Positions 12,990 to 24,215 of a stretch of 64,000 nucleotides of DNA are shown piece by piece. The number at the start of each line of letters is the position of its first letter. Position 1 is the first letter of the stretch. The translations under genes and the position numbers were made by a program. The stretch covers positions 270,697 through 334,696 of the forward strand of contig JAKMXF010000326.1 of assembly GCA_024704765.1 (NCBI GenBank). Direction: 5' to 3'. Origin of the DNA: Oopsacas minuta. Lineage: Eukaryota > Porifera > Hexactinellida > Lyssacinosida > Leucopsacidae. Under the pieces are notes generated by a model. The model did no database searches, was not told the DNA's origin, and saw nothing but the letters and a program-made list of their open reading frames with translations.

Positions 12990-15320
12990 TTCCAAAAATG
13001 CATACCATGATACCAGAATATTGATGTTTTAATTGGTATAAATGTTCAATGCAAATTCTTTCGTCAACTATACGCAATATGCACATTGTAGCATTTTACC
13101 TATAGATAGGTCATGTAGTAATCGAGTTATTTGAAATTCAAATCTGTCGGTCAGGTGGCCCAACACCAAGATTTCCGTGGGAACGGAATATCAATCCCAT
13201 ACCTACCGCATCAAAATAAGAATTCCCAAAGTTTTGCAAGGGAATTTCGATTCCCAAGGCAAACCTGTACCAAATCAACAATGCTACGTCAATTTTGAAA
13301 TGTACAAATACAGGGTTAGGACAGTGGCATAACCAGTGTATTGGGTCTAACCGGATGAAAGCTGGCAGCAGAATATATCGGAGCTGCGATTCAATAAACT
13401 ATTAGTTAAATAAATTACGTGATATTCGGTATCGATGCGTAGGCCTTGGAGAGCATACAAAGAGTTTAGCAGTTCCTTACATGAGTTGGTTGCGTTCCCT
13501 GGGTCCTGAAAATGCACAACCTACCCAAACTACAACTACCGCCCAGCAAATTTAGCACTAAAAACGATAATTCGTGAAATAGTTTAGTAGAATTTCCCGC
13601 TCTTAGATGTTAGTTCTATCAAGTTAACAAGGTGGAACCAAAACTAGACTGCTTATAGAGGTTTTCTATTTATAGAAACCCCCTAATTGAGGTTATACTG
13701 TACAACGAATTAGGAATTCTACTTCATGTGGGCTATTGACAACGGGTAGCGATGGAAATAATTACACTAGCCGCTAGAAAAAATTTCCATTGGTGTTGGC
13801 CACATGTAGTTGGTATAGAGTGTAAACTACTTGTGGGAATAATTGTATGTGTTTCCAATCAATCTAAGAATCGGTATCGAATTCAAAATTTAGAAATTTA
13901 TACGAATTCTTAGAAATTTCTTATAATATGGCCTACATTTGATAAGAAATATTCCCAGAACGTTACTGAACAAGATGCTTGGATACTTAAGAATGATTAC
14001 GAATTCCTAATGTTTAAGTTTCTCATATGGAAATTTGTCAGATATAAATTTCATAAATATTGATATTATACTTAGGCTAATTCGAGGCACGAAGATTTCG
14101 CAGCAGTGCAGAACAAGCTAGTGGGGCAAATTGGTTTATTAGTGGAGTAGCGAATATGGTTCTGACTGGTGCTAAAGCACCACTTACCGGATATACTTGT
14201 GAGGTGATTGATACTTTCAAGTGTCTGAGCGGCGCTATAAAAATAAATTTGTAGGATAGATGGTAATATTTTAACTCTATCTTAGTGTCATACAAATTCT
14301 AGAATTTCCTAGGTTTATTTTAGAAAACTAGATTATCATGGTAGCATGTATGAATTATATCATCTTCATAATGAAAAATCATCAGCACCATACATTACCT
14401 TAAGAACAATGGTGTAACCACTAGTGGCGTAAGGCTGGATACGCAATTGTGATTTATATAATGAGATTATGAGAAAGCAAATATTGGAACGAAAAATACA
14501 ACAAATATATTGTAAATTTATGAATTTCAAATGCATATGTAGAACCTACCAATCGGAATTACACTAGACCACAAAGCATATGAGAATTTACTGCTGAGAT
14601 ATGGGTGTGAGTATATCTTGACCAATTAAACCATTAATGGTCCAAGTTGTAGAGAAGCATTGAAGATTATGGGATATTACAAAATAACTTGAAGGACAAA
14701 TTTCCCTAAAGAATAAGAAATTCAAGGATGTAAGAATATTTTTCGAAATATGATGTATGATAATGTATTTCATGTGTCTATACAAAAAAGAGATCTATGG
14801 TAATTCATAAGTGTAGATTCTCAAATATGCAGTCAGATTTGAGGCAATGACAATATATTTGTTGATAAACGAGGAACAAAGGTAGTAAATTAGCTCATTA
14901 TCTAAATAAATGCTTTTATACAACATATATTTACATAAATTCCTAAATTATAATCTATCTGTATATGTTTATATCCAGAATCCATTGAAGAGACTGGCAG
15001 ACCCCAGGCCGAATCTTCGGAAAACAGAGGTATTTGGGTCTGCATCAGATAGGCTCGAGTTTTCACAATAATGACAAACTATAGAAGTAATTGTCAACTC
15101 CCGGGATATCGAAAAATCCAGAAAAAATAAATGTAGGATAGTTGATATGAGAATCACAGATACCAATGAATTAGATTCATCCCATGACGTCAGAGTGTTT
15201 GCACGAAGGACACTCAACATGTACTGATTTAGTCATCATAAAAGTACAAATAATTTCCAAATTCGAAAATTTTGAAAAATGTTGAGTACTCGAGACAATT
15301 ATGACGAGATCAATGACTCA
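12990..15320. other. No gene; one lone Tigger-like end
   Basis: No coding region is recognised. At 13650-13702 the minus strand shows CAGTATAACCTCAATTAGGG next to TA, resembling a Tigger/pogo terminal repeat, with a small hairpin beside it. I did not find a partner end. The minus-strand open frame at 14969-15220 has no known domain. Confidence 0.35.
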
Positions 15321-15470
15321 AAGCTACAGGGTGACACAGAAGTTCTACAACAAATTTCAGTCTTAGTATTCAATAGTAAACCCTAATTCAAATCTTGGTT
15401 CTACTATGTATATCCAATTAACACACTATTATATTATAGCTCCTACTATATTTGATCATTCAGTATGATT

Positions 15471-16517
15471 ATGTCTGGAGTATCAGAATTTCAACAAAAG
15501 CGCTCTGCTGTTATTCAATTATTTCTCAATGGTAAAAGCAAAGCCAGATACTAAGAACCCTTGGTTCAACCGAATACACAAGATCTTTTATATCTCGAAC
15601 AATTAACCGCTATAACGAGATGGGAAAGATCACAGATCTTCAACGATCAGGGCGACCACGCACGGTCAGGACGCCTGCTAACAAGAAGAAGATTCGGCAT
15701 ATTTTGAACCGTCGACCGACAATGTCGACCCGGAAGGTCGCCGCAAAAGTTAGGATTGACAGAGAATCTGTTCGGCGAATAATTCATAAGGATTTAGGCA
15801 TAAAATGTTTCAAACGAACAAAGGTAGAGTCTTTATCCCCAAACTATTTCAAAGAGGATACAAAAATGCCGAAAACTGCAGGCCTGGCTCAAAAATGTTA
15901 AATGTGAATCAATTGTCTTTTCAGACGAAAAAAAATTCCGTATAGAGGAAAAGTACAACTCCTAAAATTCGTGTGTTTATTCCCTTACACGAAAGGATAA
16001 CCCAGAGAAATTTCGGACTGTCCAGAAAACACAACACCCTAAAAGCATTATGGTTTGGGCAGGAATCTCAGCAAAGGGAAAACCCCCTTAGTATTCATGC
16101 CAGATGGATTAAAAATTAATGCCGATTTGTACATGAACAAAATTTTGAAAAGATATGTTCTTCCTATCAGTTCAACCTTCATGAAAACACGCAATGGGTA
16201 TTCCAACAGGATGGTGCACCAGCCCATACAGCGAAAGTGTCACAAGATTGGTTTCAACAAATTTACCAGGCTTTTTATCCCGTATCGATTGGCCTCCTGC
16301 AAGTCCAGATCTAAACCCTTGCGACTATTATTTATGGGGGAGATTAAAGGAATTAGTGAATAATAGAGCATACGATAATATTCCAGCACTTAAACAGGCT
16401 TTGCCCAAAGTTTAGTCTGAATTAGACCAAGATGAAGTAGCTCGGGCCTGCAATTTGTTCCCAGACAGAGTGAGAAGTTGTCTGAAGGCACGAGCGAATA
16501 GATTTGAAATGAACTAA
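15471..16517 (+). pseudogene. DD37D (maT-like) mariner-superfamily transposase, broken
   Basis: The remnant starts at the ATG at 15471 (MSGVSEFQQKRSA) and its last codons read RFEMN before TAA at 16515-16517. It has paired-type HTH blocks, the GRPR-like hook (SGRPRTVRT, about 15646-15672), and then three catalytic blocks: FSDEK, FQQDGAPAHTA and SPDLNPCDYYLW. Reading across frames, 37 residues separate the second and third acidic positions and the third is Asp, so the signature is DD37D. The family excises and inserts its own element at TA. Frameshifts near 15540-15610, after 15890 and around 16190-16280, plus a stop near 16413, disable it. It is close to the copy at 24.4 kb (both have RTPANKKK). 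Confidence 0.85.
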
Positions 16518-16821
16518 ATTAAAACTGTATTGAAATTATGTAATCAGGGGCCGTATTCACTAAGCATACTTAAACCGTATTCACTAAGATTGGTATTCAC
16601 TAAGATTTAAGCTCATACTTAAGTATGTACTTAAGTACAAAAGTTAAATAACCTACCGAGGTTGCTTAAGTTATTCAAGCTCTATTTTAAGTTTCCAAAC
16701 ATATTATATTTATCGATAACATTGATGTAATCACTTCAATCACTCGTTTTCTTTGATTAATTCATACTTTCACTATAAATTATGATTTTCTATGATGTTA
16801 CAATATGACTAAATCGTATAT

Positions 16822-17541
16822 CTAAAGCTGCTGCTGTTGATCATTTTCTAAAAGTCTCTGCTTTTTATGACGATAATACTCCCTCTGCTCTTCAATCAGC
16901 TGTAGTTGAGCCGAGAATACTTCCATCTGTTTAAGGAGCACTTCTCGTTGCAGAGGAAGTAAATCAGAGACCTTTGTTGACTGTTCGATGCTCCTCTTAC
17001 GCCTACGCCTTCCCTCTGCACGACTGTTAACTACAGTAACTTCTGGTCCCTCAAACACTGGTGTTACTTCTCTGCTTTCGCTAATCTCAGTGTGTGAAGG
17101 CAATGCTGTTGGGGCTAGAAACATATCAACGCTACCACATATTCCAGTGAACGCTGGCGTACTCGAGAACATCTGTGATACTCTCTCCGTCACAGATGTG
17201 GGTAATTCCCTATCGGAGCTAAGGATCCGGATGTCTTCATCCTCCACTTCACCAGCTTCATTTGGCCCTCCTCCTGTCTTCCACGCTTCCCTTCGACTGG
17301 AATCCACACGGGCTTTTGCGGAACCTTTTAGATTGTTCCACTTCTTCTTAATATCTTTCACATCTCGGTTGTTGCCATGGATGGAATTGATTTTCCTCAT
17401 AACATTGTTCCAAAGCCTCGTCTTTTTTTTGTTTATCTCCGCGCACTGACCAGCAGTACCTCTCAATATATCTCCAGCATCCTCGATTGCCTCAATGAGT
17501 GTATACTCCTCCTCCTTTGTCCATACTCTTGCTTTGGAATA
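16822..17541 (-). CDS. Harbinger-encoded Myb/SANT-like DNA-binding protein, 5' end unresolved
   Basis: In PIF/Harbinger elements this accessory protein brings the nuclease to the nucleus and the element ends. The open frame extends from after a TGA at 17542-17544 to the TAA at 16822. It opens with ARVWTKEEEYTLIEAI, the first helix of a Myb/SANT-like or trihelix domain, followed by KKTRLWNNVMRKIN and VKDIKKKWNNLKG, its second and third helices. The middle is acidic and Ser/Thr-rich. The C-terminus has a basic patch (EGRRRRKRS), likely nuclear-targeting, and a Gln/Glu/Leu-rich stretch compatible with a coiled coil. No ATG precedes the domain in this frame. The plausible upstream sequence YKLVEVIDIPK is one base out of phase, so there is a frameshift or a short 5' intron. 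It lies about 250 bp downstream of the nuclease gene. Confidence 0.7.
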   Translation of the reverse strand, partial: YSKARVWTKEEEYTLIEAIEDAGDILRGTAGQCAEINKKKTRLWNNVMRKINSIHGNNRDVKDIKKKWNNLKGSAKARVDSSRREAWKTGGGPNEAGEVEDEDIRILSSDRELPTSVTERVSQMFSSTPAFTGICGSVDMFLAPTALPSHTEISESREVTPVFEGPEVTVVNSRAEGRRRRKRSIEQSTKVSDLLPLQREVLLKQMEVFSAQLQLIEEQREYYRHKKQRLLENDQQQQL

Positions 17542-17640
17542 TCAATAACCTCCACCAATTTATAGTTTTCATAATGCAACAACTAGCTCCCAATTCAAGT
17601 ACGATACTTGATACATTTCACAAATAAATATCCCAACTAC

Positions 17641-17712
17641 AAAGACCAACATCCTACTTAGATGTTTCAAAACTACAAAGACCAACACCCTACTTAGATG
17701 TTTCAAAACTAC
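17641..17712. repeat. Two tandem 36-bp units
   Basis: The unit beginning AAAGACCAACATCCTACTTA (17641-17676) is repeated at 17677-17712 with a single T-to-C change. It lies in the spacer between the two Harbinger genes. Confidence 0.85.
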
Positions 17713-17790
17713 AATTTCCATGTTACCTTATAATCATTAACTGTGCAAAATGTTTACATATCTACATCACAACATATATACTATGTGAAT

Positions 17791-18837
17791 TTAGTTGCTG
17801 AAATTATGAATAGAAAATTGATCCCTGTAATGCTTTGATGCCAGATGCCCAACAGTTTCTTCAAAGTCAAGAACATCATCCGGATAGGAATCATCGGAGA
17901 CTTCATCTTCTAAGAGTGGTTGTTTCCACTGTATTGCTATGTTATGCAATACTGCACAAGCAACTATGATGGAACAAACTTTATCTGGACTCATCCTGAG
18001 CTCTCCATGAAGACAGTGGAATCTTCGTTTCCATCGCCCAAACGTCTGTTCAACAATAACCCTTGTCCTCTTATGTGCATAGTTGTAGTTAAATTGGGGA
18101 GTAGATATTGGTTGGCGATAAGGAGTGAGTAAATATGGCCTCATCATGTAGCCGCTATCTCCTAATATATGCTCCCCTATTGAAAAGGTATTTTCAACAT
18201 GCATCCCAACACCTGAATTCTTCCAAATCCGTGAATCGTGAACAGACCCAGGAAAACGTGCCAATACATCACTAAACATTCCATCTGGTTGGCAAATAGC
18301 TTGGACATTAATTGAGTGGTAAAAATGCCGATTTATATAATCTGCTTCATTTTCCGAGGGTCTTTGGATTCGTATGTGTGTTCCGTCAACTAATCCTACT
18401 ACGCCTGGAAAGTGAGCAATCTCACAAAACTTGTTTTTGACTTCTACCCTCTTGAGACCAGCAGGCAAACTAACAAACTGATGGTATATAGCTTGCAAAC
18501 CCAGAGAAACATCTCGGATATAACGAGAGGCAGAAGCTTGGCTTACGTTTATCCCATCTCCACAAATTATCTGGAACGTTCCAGAAGCGAAAAATTGAAG
18601 TGCCACACAAACTTGTAAGTGAGGGGAAGCAGCACAAGAACGCTCGGTGAAATTCAAATAGTTAGCTATCAACTCTGTAATTTTAGATATTGAAGCTCTA
18701 GAGAAACGGAAACGTCGAACAAGTTCCATATCATCATAACAATCTAGGGGATCATTGAGATCCCTGAAAACTCGTTGACGTGCCATTGAGGAAGAGGTTT
18801 CTTCTTCTGGGAGAAATAATGGAATCATCTGTGCCAT
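17791..18837 (-). CDS. Harbinger nuclease (HARBI1-like DDE transposase), intact
   Basis: A 348-residue uninterrupted protein starting at the ATG at 18837, the usual length for HARBI1-like nucleases (about 350). It is predicted to cut the element ends with a two-metal DDE active site, aided by the Myb-like partner. An HTH-like N-terminal region (about residues 35-115) contains RFRFSRASISKI and VALQFFASGTFQ. The DDE_Tnp_4 core follows: VDGTHIRIQRP with Asp151, FPGSVHDSRIW with Asp201, LGDSGY, and RVIVEQTFGRWKRRF with Glu263. All three catalytic residues are present, and there is no stop or frameshift, so it could still be active or only recently silenced. HARBI1 proper is a domesticated host gene. 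Here the terminal repeats and the Myb partner point to a transposon copy. Confidence 0.9.
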   Translation of the reverse strand: MAQMIPLFLPEEETSSSMARQRVFRDLNDPLDCYDDMELVRRFRFSRASISKITELIANYLNFTERSCAASPHLQVCVALQFFASGTFQIICGDGINVSQASASRYIRDVSLGLQAIYHQFVSLPAGLKRVEVKNKFCEIAHFPGVVGLVDGTHIRIQRPSENEADYINRHFYHSINVQAICQPDGMFSDVLARFPGSVHDSRIWKNSGVGMHVENTFSIGEHILGDSGYMMRPYLLTPYRQPISTPQFNYNYAHKRTRVIVEQTFGRWKRRFHCLHGELRMSPDKVCSIIVACAVLHNIAIQWKQPLLEDEVSDDSYPDDVLDFEETVGHLASKHYRDQFSIHNFSN

Positions 18838-19310
18838 TTGTTTATATTAAAATACTGGAATATTTATATATTATATTTTATCATAATTGTATCTAGCAAA
18901 ACAGTCATTAGTGTAACTTGGAATGTATAATTCAGAATGACAGTATTTAACATTACATACAAAGTAATGCATTCCTTAGTAACAGATATGTTATATCATA
19001 AGCGTTCGAGGAATTCCTTGTAACATTATTTGTGAAGTATTTCATGAACGTAAACCACAATATTATCGTGAGATCATGCATAAACCATGAAAAGTTTTGA
19101 AAATATATTCCTGAATGATTGAAAGTAATTCTGTAAAGCAATCCATCAGAAACTCACAAATTCAGGAATATAAGTGATACCTAAGTATGTACTTAGTTAA
19201 GTACATACTTAGTACTTAAGTACTAAGTATGCTTAGTGAATACGGCGCAGGTATAGTTTATTATTCTTAGTCAGCCTTTAGAGTTGTTACTTCCCTTTTG
19301 TGTCACCCTG

Positions 19311-21940
19311 TATGTCGGTCCAGGGGTAATATGGAAATCATGATCAGCCAAATATAAATGATAGAAGTTTCAAATAAAAATCAAATGTACCCCTGAATGC
19401 GCTAAATGTTCTGACGTCAGGATTTACGAATGCAATCATATCATGGAATTATTGCATCATAATGAAAGTTTTCGAGAATTTTTAGAATTTCTGAATACAA
19501 GTGGAAAGAAATGTGAAGATTACTAACCAAAAGCCAGGTAGGAACTGCAAAGTCACCACCTAATACCATCAAATAAAATTGAGATGAAGCATGTATGCTA
19601 AAATCTTAAATTTTCAGGTATGTACCATATGTGAGGCGTGAAGTGCTGAGCATAACCCGTCGGATAGCGCGACAAGCAGTAAGATTAAGCTTGTGTAATA
19701 GTTATGCTCAACTTGTGGCTGTAAGCTGTCGCGTAGCCACAAAGCAAGCGAAGCGCAGTAGTAACAAAATATTGTTAAATTCAAATCTATGTTCATAAAT
19801 TGTGATTTTGGTTTGTTTCTCTCTCTGTTGTTTCACGTGTGTCTGATTGCTCGTTGTCAAGGAAATGATTCATGGAATGCAATATTGAATTAGAAATTCT
19901 CAATTCTGAGAGGTAGCGCACCATGAATATACGTTATTAGAAAGTATTCAGAATTCAATAAAATTGAATAGACATATGGAACTGGCAAAATTTGATTTTC
20001 CCACTTTTGAAATATTCATATCTAAATATCTCATTGATTTTATGTATATAAAGTGAAAATATAGTTGAAATATCAAAATATACTTAGATCCTTCTACTAA
20101 AAGTTACAATGGTAGAAAAAGTCACTAAATCCGTATATCGTAAATTAAGGTTTCTCATAACTAAATTTAATGCCATTTATATTAATATGAAGTAACAAGA
20201 AAATCAAAAAATCCCAACATATAAGTAGGGACCGGCTCTAAATGACTAGAATGTGGTGATAAAGTACAATGGAGTGATGAATCAGAATTTCCCATTATTA
20301 AGAGAGGAGACACTGGGCATCTCTAGAACTACCATAAATTGAATTCGAATAGATTAATTGTAATGAGTCGTGTTGTTTGGAGGTGGGCGCCGAAAAACTT
20401 GAACAATGAAAATATGCGTAAATAGGCAGAAGTTTGTAGTTAATTACTGAAATAGTGGAGGGAAGAAAAGAATTTCCTGATCGTATAGTCACAGGGAAGG
20501 AATCCCAACAATATGAACCAGAGACAAAATTACAAATAATCAGTGGAAATAAAGCGATGACCAAACCACGACACAGCCTAAAGATGCAAAGCACAGTGTG
20601 GCAAAATGGCGATTATGGGGTAATAGGTACCTAAGCTGAAGATATAAGTTAAAATCTTGTCCTATATAGTAAATCGACTGTGTAGATCTCAAAAATGGCA
20701 CCATATTTTTAGTTGACTTCTGGAAATGGAAGTATGACCTAAACTGTGGTATTTTGATATAATAAAGAATTATGGTTCAAGATTAAATGAGTTCTAAATT
20801 TGTGAGTGTTTTATGCCAGCCAGCCTTATTTGTTGATAAACTTGAATAACAATGCGCATACTGAATTCATTGATGCATTGGATACTCCATAAAGGATACT
20901 AATGGATTAGAAATACAGTAATTATAAAATGTTATAACGAAAATTATAATTAAAAAAATACATTTCATTCGAATGGGTGTGCCCAATACACTGAATGTCA
21001 AGAAAAGTATAAGTGGGTGCCTTTGGGCGGATCTAGAGATTATTGAAAATGATATTTATAAAGATATACTATGCGAAATTATCAATTGTTCTACTCACAA
21101 TAGTTTGCATTGTAAGATCGGGGACCTAAAATGTAGGTCAAGGAGCTGAAATACTGATAAAAATCGACTAGTAAAAATGCTTGAGAATGAAAGAATCAAG
21201 ATTAAATTTGTTTTGCAAAGCGAGTTAAAATTAATCACACAATGCATACAAATACTGACAAATGTTATTGAATTACTAAAAATCCTGGAATGCTGAAATA
21301 TCGCAAGGGTATTTTAAGTATAAATATTTGTGGTTTTCAGGTTATCAAATTTCAAGTAGCCTAAGTTTGAGACTTTAGGTTAGAAATGTTATAAGTTCAT
21401 TAAGTAACTAATAATAACATATTACTAGGTTTGTGATAGTGTAAAATCGAATGCACACATTCATTTTGGTAAATAGCGAAGTCAAATTTCCACCTATTAC
21501 AGCATAGTTCCACACTGTGCAAAGTCCGCAGAAAGGAGAATGGCAAGTTTATTCTGAAATAGAGGAAGTACACAACTAAGAGATTGCCTCCCTGAGAACA
21601 TATCAATCAATCTTGATTACAGATTAGTGAATTGTTGGGATTTGCGAAATACATAGAAACAATACTATAGGATAAAAGGGGACATTTTATCGAAGGTTGT
21701 GCAAACGATAAAAAGAGTGACAACATGTGTGAAATAGTAATATGTACTTTTTCCGCAGTAGAATTAGATACACTATGTTATTTTGAACAATTTAACAAAC
21801 GAGTTCAAGTCATTTAAACATTTTTGACTTGTTCTGATCAGCGAGGGTCAAATGTATTAAAACGGAATTGGAATAACCGCTGGAGCTATCAAGTATAAGA
21901 GGCGTGAGAAACTAAGATGAAAAGCTATCATACAACAATA
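19311..21940. other. No gene recognised; one G+C-rich patch
   Basis: No protein family was recognised. 19627-19760 is unusually G+C-rich for the window and contains GAAGCGCAG and TGTCGCGTAGCC. It resembles dispersed GAGCGAGC-type repeats seen elsewhere here (21.97, 33.1, 52.2 and 56.4 kb). The open frame 20298-20594 (minus) has no known motif. Confidence 0.4.
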
Positions 21941-22380
21941 TTGTGGCGCATTCAGGATGATCGTGAGGGGAATGCTTTGGAGCGAGCTAAGTGAGCGACG
22001 GTAGGGGGGCTAGCCCCCCAGTTTTTGAATCATAGACGCTCAAACATCGATGTACAGCTATTTTTGCCACAGAGTAGGAGGAGGTGAAATATTGTGCAGT
22101 AGTACCAAAGTTAAAATGTTTAAGTTTGGATAACGTGATAATTTGGTTACCTAATTTTATTTATACTATTAGTGAATACAAATTTAGTCTGCGAATATAT
22201 TAGTCATCTGGGAAACTCGTTGAAAAAATAATTGTGAAATTTGGATAGGATTCTGTAAATACTATTCCGAAAGCTCTGCGCTTATTAAGGAAATCGAATT
22301 ATAAATAACGACATATCCCTTTTGGAAACAAGTTATGAGGGGGCGTTTGAACACCCAAATCGCTACCCTTATAATGCTAG
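21941..22380. repeat. Dispersed repeat, copy 1 (second copy at 52168)
   Basis: Shared blocks, in the same order and orientation as at 52168-52418, include GGATGATCGTGAGG, GGAGCGAGCTAAGTGAGCGA, AAAGCTCTGCGC and AATTATAAATAAC, then AGTTATGAGG and GAACACCCAAAT. It is non-coding. The unit is about 440 bp here and about 250 bp in the other copy, which lacks an internal part. The class is unknown. Confidence 0.65.
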
Positions 22381-24213
22381 GTTCCATGTCAGTGTTCGAA
22401 AAAACGGAGGGGATTAAGCGTATAGAATAAGAATATCCTCTTACCCAGCCTACAGTCCAGTTCTGGCTACAAGAGAGTACTGGCTATTCTATGACAAGAA
22501 AATAACGCTTCTTGAAAATGATTGAAGGAGTATTGTACAGTGGGCTCGGCATTAGAACTGTGGGAAATAGGTCAACCAGTCGAAAATTTTGGCAGAGGCT
22601 TCGCAATATTTCAGAAAGGTTGGAGCGTTTCAAAAAAAAAGGGAGGAATTCATTGAAATGTTGATAGTTAGATTGATTGAGAAAGGTTACTTATCTAGTT
22701 TTATGGTAATCAAATTGGAAAAGGTGATAATACTTTCCGAATTTTAGCAGATAATTTATAGAGTTTAATCACTATCTGAAAAGCGCATAAATTCCAATCA
22801 AAACACAATATGTGATATGCAGTAGAATTTCGCTATAAAAATCTTCGAAATTGATACCTCTAATCCGATTAAGTATTAACCGATCCAATCTGAATTAATA
22901 CCCATTGTAGGAACATGATTTTGTGAAAATATTTGTCCGTATTATCCGGAATACATATTAACAGCTTTCGTGCAAATGAGATTATAGTGTATATCCCACC
23001 AAATCGGCTATAGTGGAATATATTAATTACAACAGATAGCTTAGGAGTACGAATATTGATACTTGTACAATATGGGCTTTCAAAGACATTAATGTCAATT
23101 TCACATCCATGATTAAGTCAATCTAGCGAAAATTTGGGCTAACTCTGAAGTAAATAATACAACAACTATTCTTTCACAAATCACCCCTTGCATATATGTG
23201 CACTAATATAAAAAAAAGTCCATGAAATAAATGAAGAAAACGCATGTTTTTTCCAGCTTCAAGTGCCACTTTGATGAACAAAATTATTCATATATAGCAC
23301 AATTAATCTAAATTCCGATACATATAACAAAATTTTGATTATAGTATTTCAGAATTGATAGGGATAGAAAATATAAATGTATTTTGGACGCCTTCCTGCG
23401 CGCATTGAGAGCATCTAACAATTAACCCAATATCGTTAGCGTTCCAAATATTTGTAAATGCTAACTTGCAAAGACTAGTAACATAAACTTACAGGACCTT
23501 AGTTGGAAGGCAAACAGACTTGTATGAAATAATGATTTCCACCTAAATAAGAACCAGTATTTTAGAAAAGTCTAATATTTAAAACAAACTGTGATAATTA
23601 TAATAGATCCTCAAAAATTAGAATAAATAATGAAAAATTTTTAGAGCAATCAGTAATACATAATAAAAGATAAGGATCAAAATTTCAATTGATTCATGAA
23701 ACCACAATAATAAACTTTCGAAAACATGGAACTAACAGTTAAGTAGTTAAGACGTAACCCATAAATGTATTACCAGCACAAATGAATATGATAACCGCGT
23801 ATACACTGAGATTTTCAAATATTGGGAGTCTACGTAATTAGCTAGTTTTGGATGATTTTGAAATCCCAAGGCTGATTTTGCACAAAAATAAGTAAATGGA
23901 TCATTGAAAATTACGTGGTATAGTCTTTTCGATAAACAAGGGGAAATTTTGATGGAATGCTGCAACATTCCTCTGTTGCTCTGCAAATGTATATGAAGAC
24001 ATTCTAGCAGTATATATATCCTGAAAAATTTTGATGATAGACATTTACTAGAGACAATAGTTTATTCGGAATAGAGACTTCATTCATGAAAAATTCAGTT
24101 TGTGTGCCAACTCGAACGTTCAAAACTTATTTTATCTTATATAGTGATTGACCATATATGGTAAGTTATAAAATAACCCAATGCCTATAATCAATATTTT
24201 TCAGATAAAGCTA
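22381..24213. other. No gene recognised
   Basis: About 1.8 kb with no recognised gene. At 22816 there is a Tigger-like tip, CAGTAGAATTTCGCTATA, for which I could not fix a partner end. The minus frame 23747-23986 has no known motif. Confidence 0.4.
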
Positions 24214-24215
24214 TA

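Larger units (their letters stand above)
16547..19250 (-). mobile_element. Harbinger-type transposon with nuclease and Myb-like genes
   Basis: The left end reads GGGGCCGTATTCACTAAGCA, and the complement of the right end reads GCGCCGTATTCACTAAGCAT, an inverted repeat of about 20-25 bp. Its inner part recurs twice more just inside the left end (CGTATTCACTAAG). The two divergence-free genes inside, both on the minus strand, are the pair expected for PIF/Harbinger: a HARBI1-like nuclease and a SANT/Myb/trihelix-like DNA-binding protein. The 3-bp target duplication could not be fixed, so each boundary may be off by a few bases. Confidence 0.85.
15327..19310 (+). mobile_element. DD37D Tc1/mariner element interrupted by a Harbinger element
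   Basis: The outer ends are CAGGGTGACACAGAAGTTCT on the left and, on the complement of the right, CAGGGTGACACAAAAGGGAA. Both are flanked by TA (15325-15326 and 19311-19312). The left part (15327-16546) carries the transposase relic. About 60 bp beyond 19250 is the rest of the right end. Removing the nested element leaves about 1,280 bp, the normal size for this family in the window. The insertion lies just 3' of the transposase stop codon. Confidence 0.85.

Noticed and set aside
14969-15220. 83-codon open frame on the minus strand
   Set aside because: Part of it resembles 32999-33040 at the DNA level, suggesting a repeat scrap rather than a gene.
20298-20594. 98-codon open frame on the minus strand
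   Set aside because: No family resemblance and no supporting signals.
22816-23040. CAGTAGAATTTCGCTATA as the left tip of a pogo-type MITE
   Set aside because: The candidate right tip near 23020 matches too weakly.
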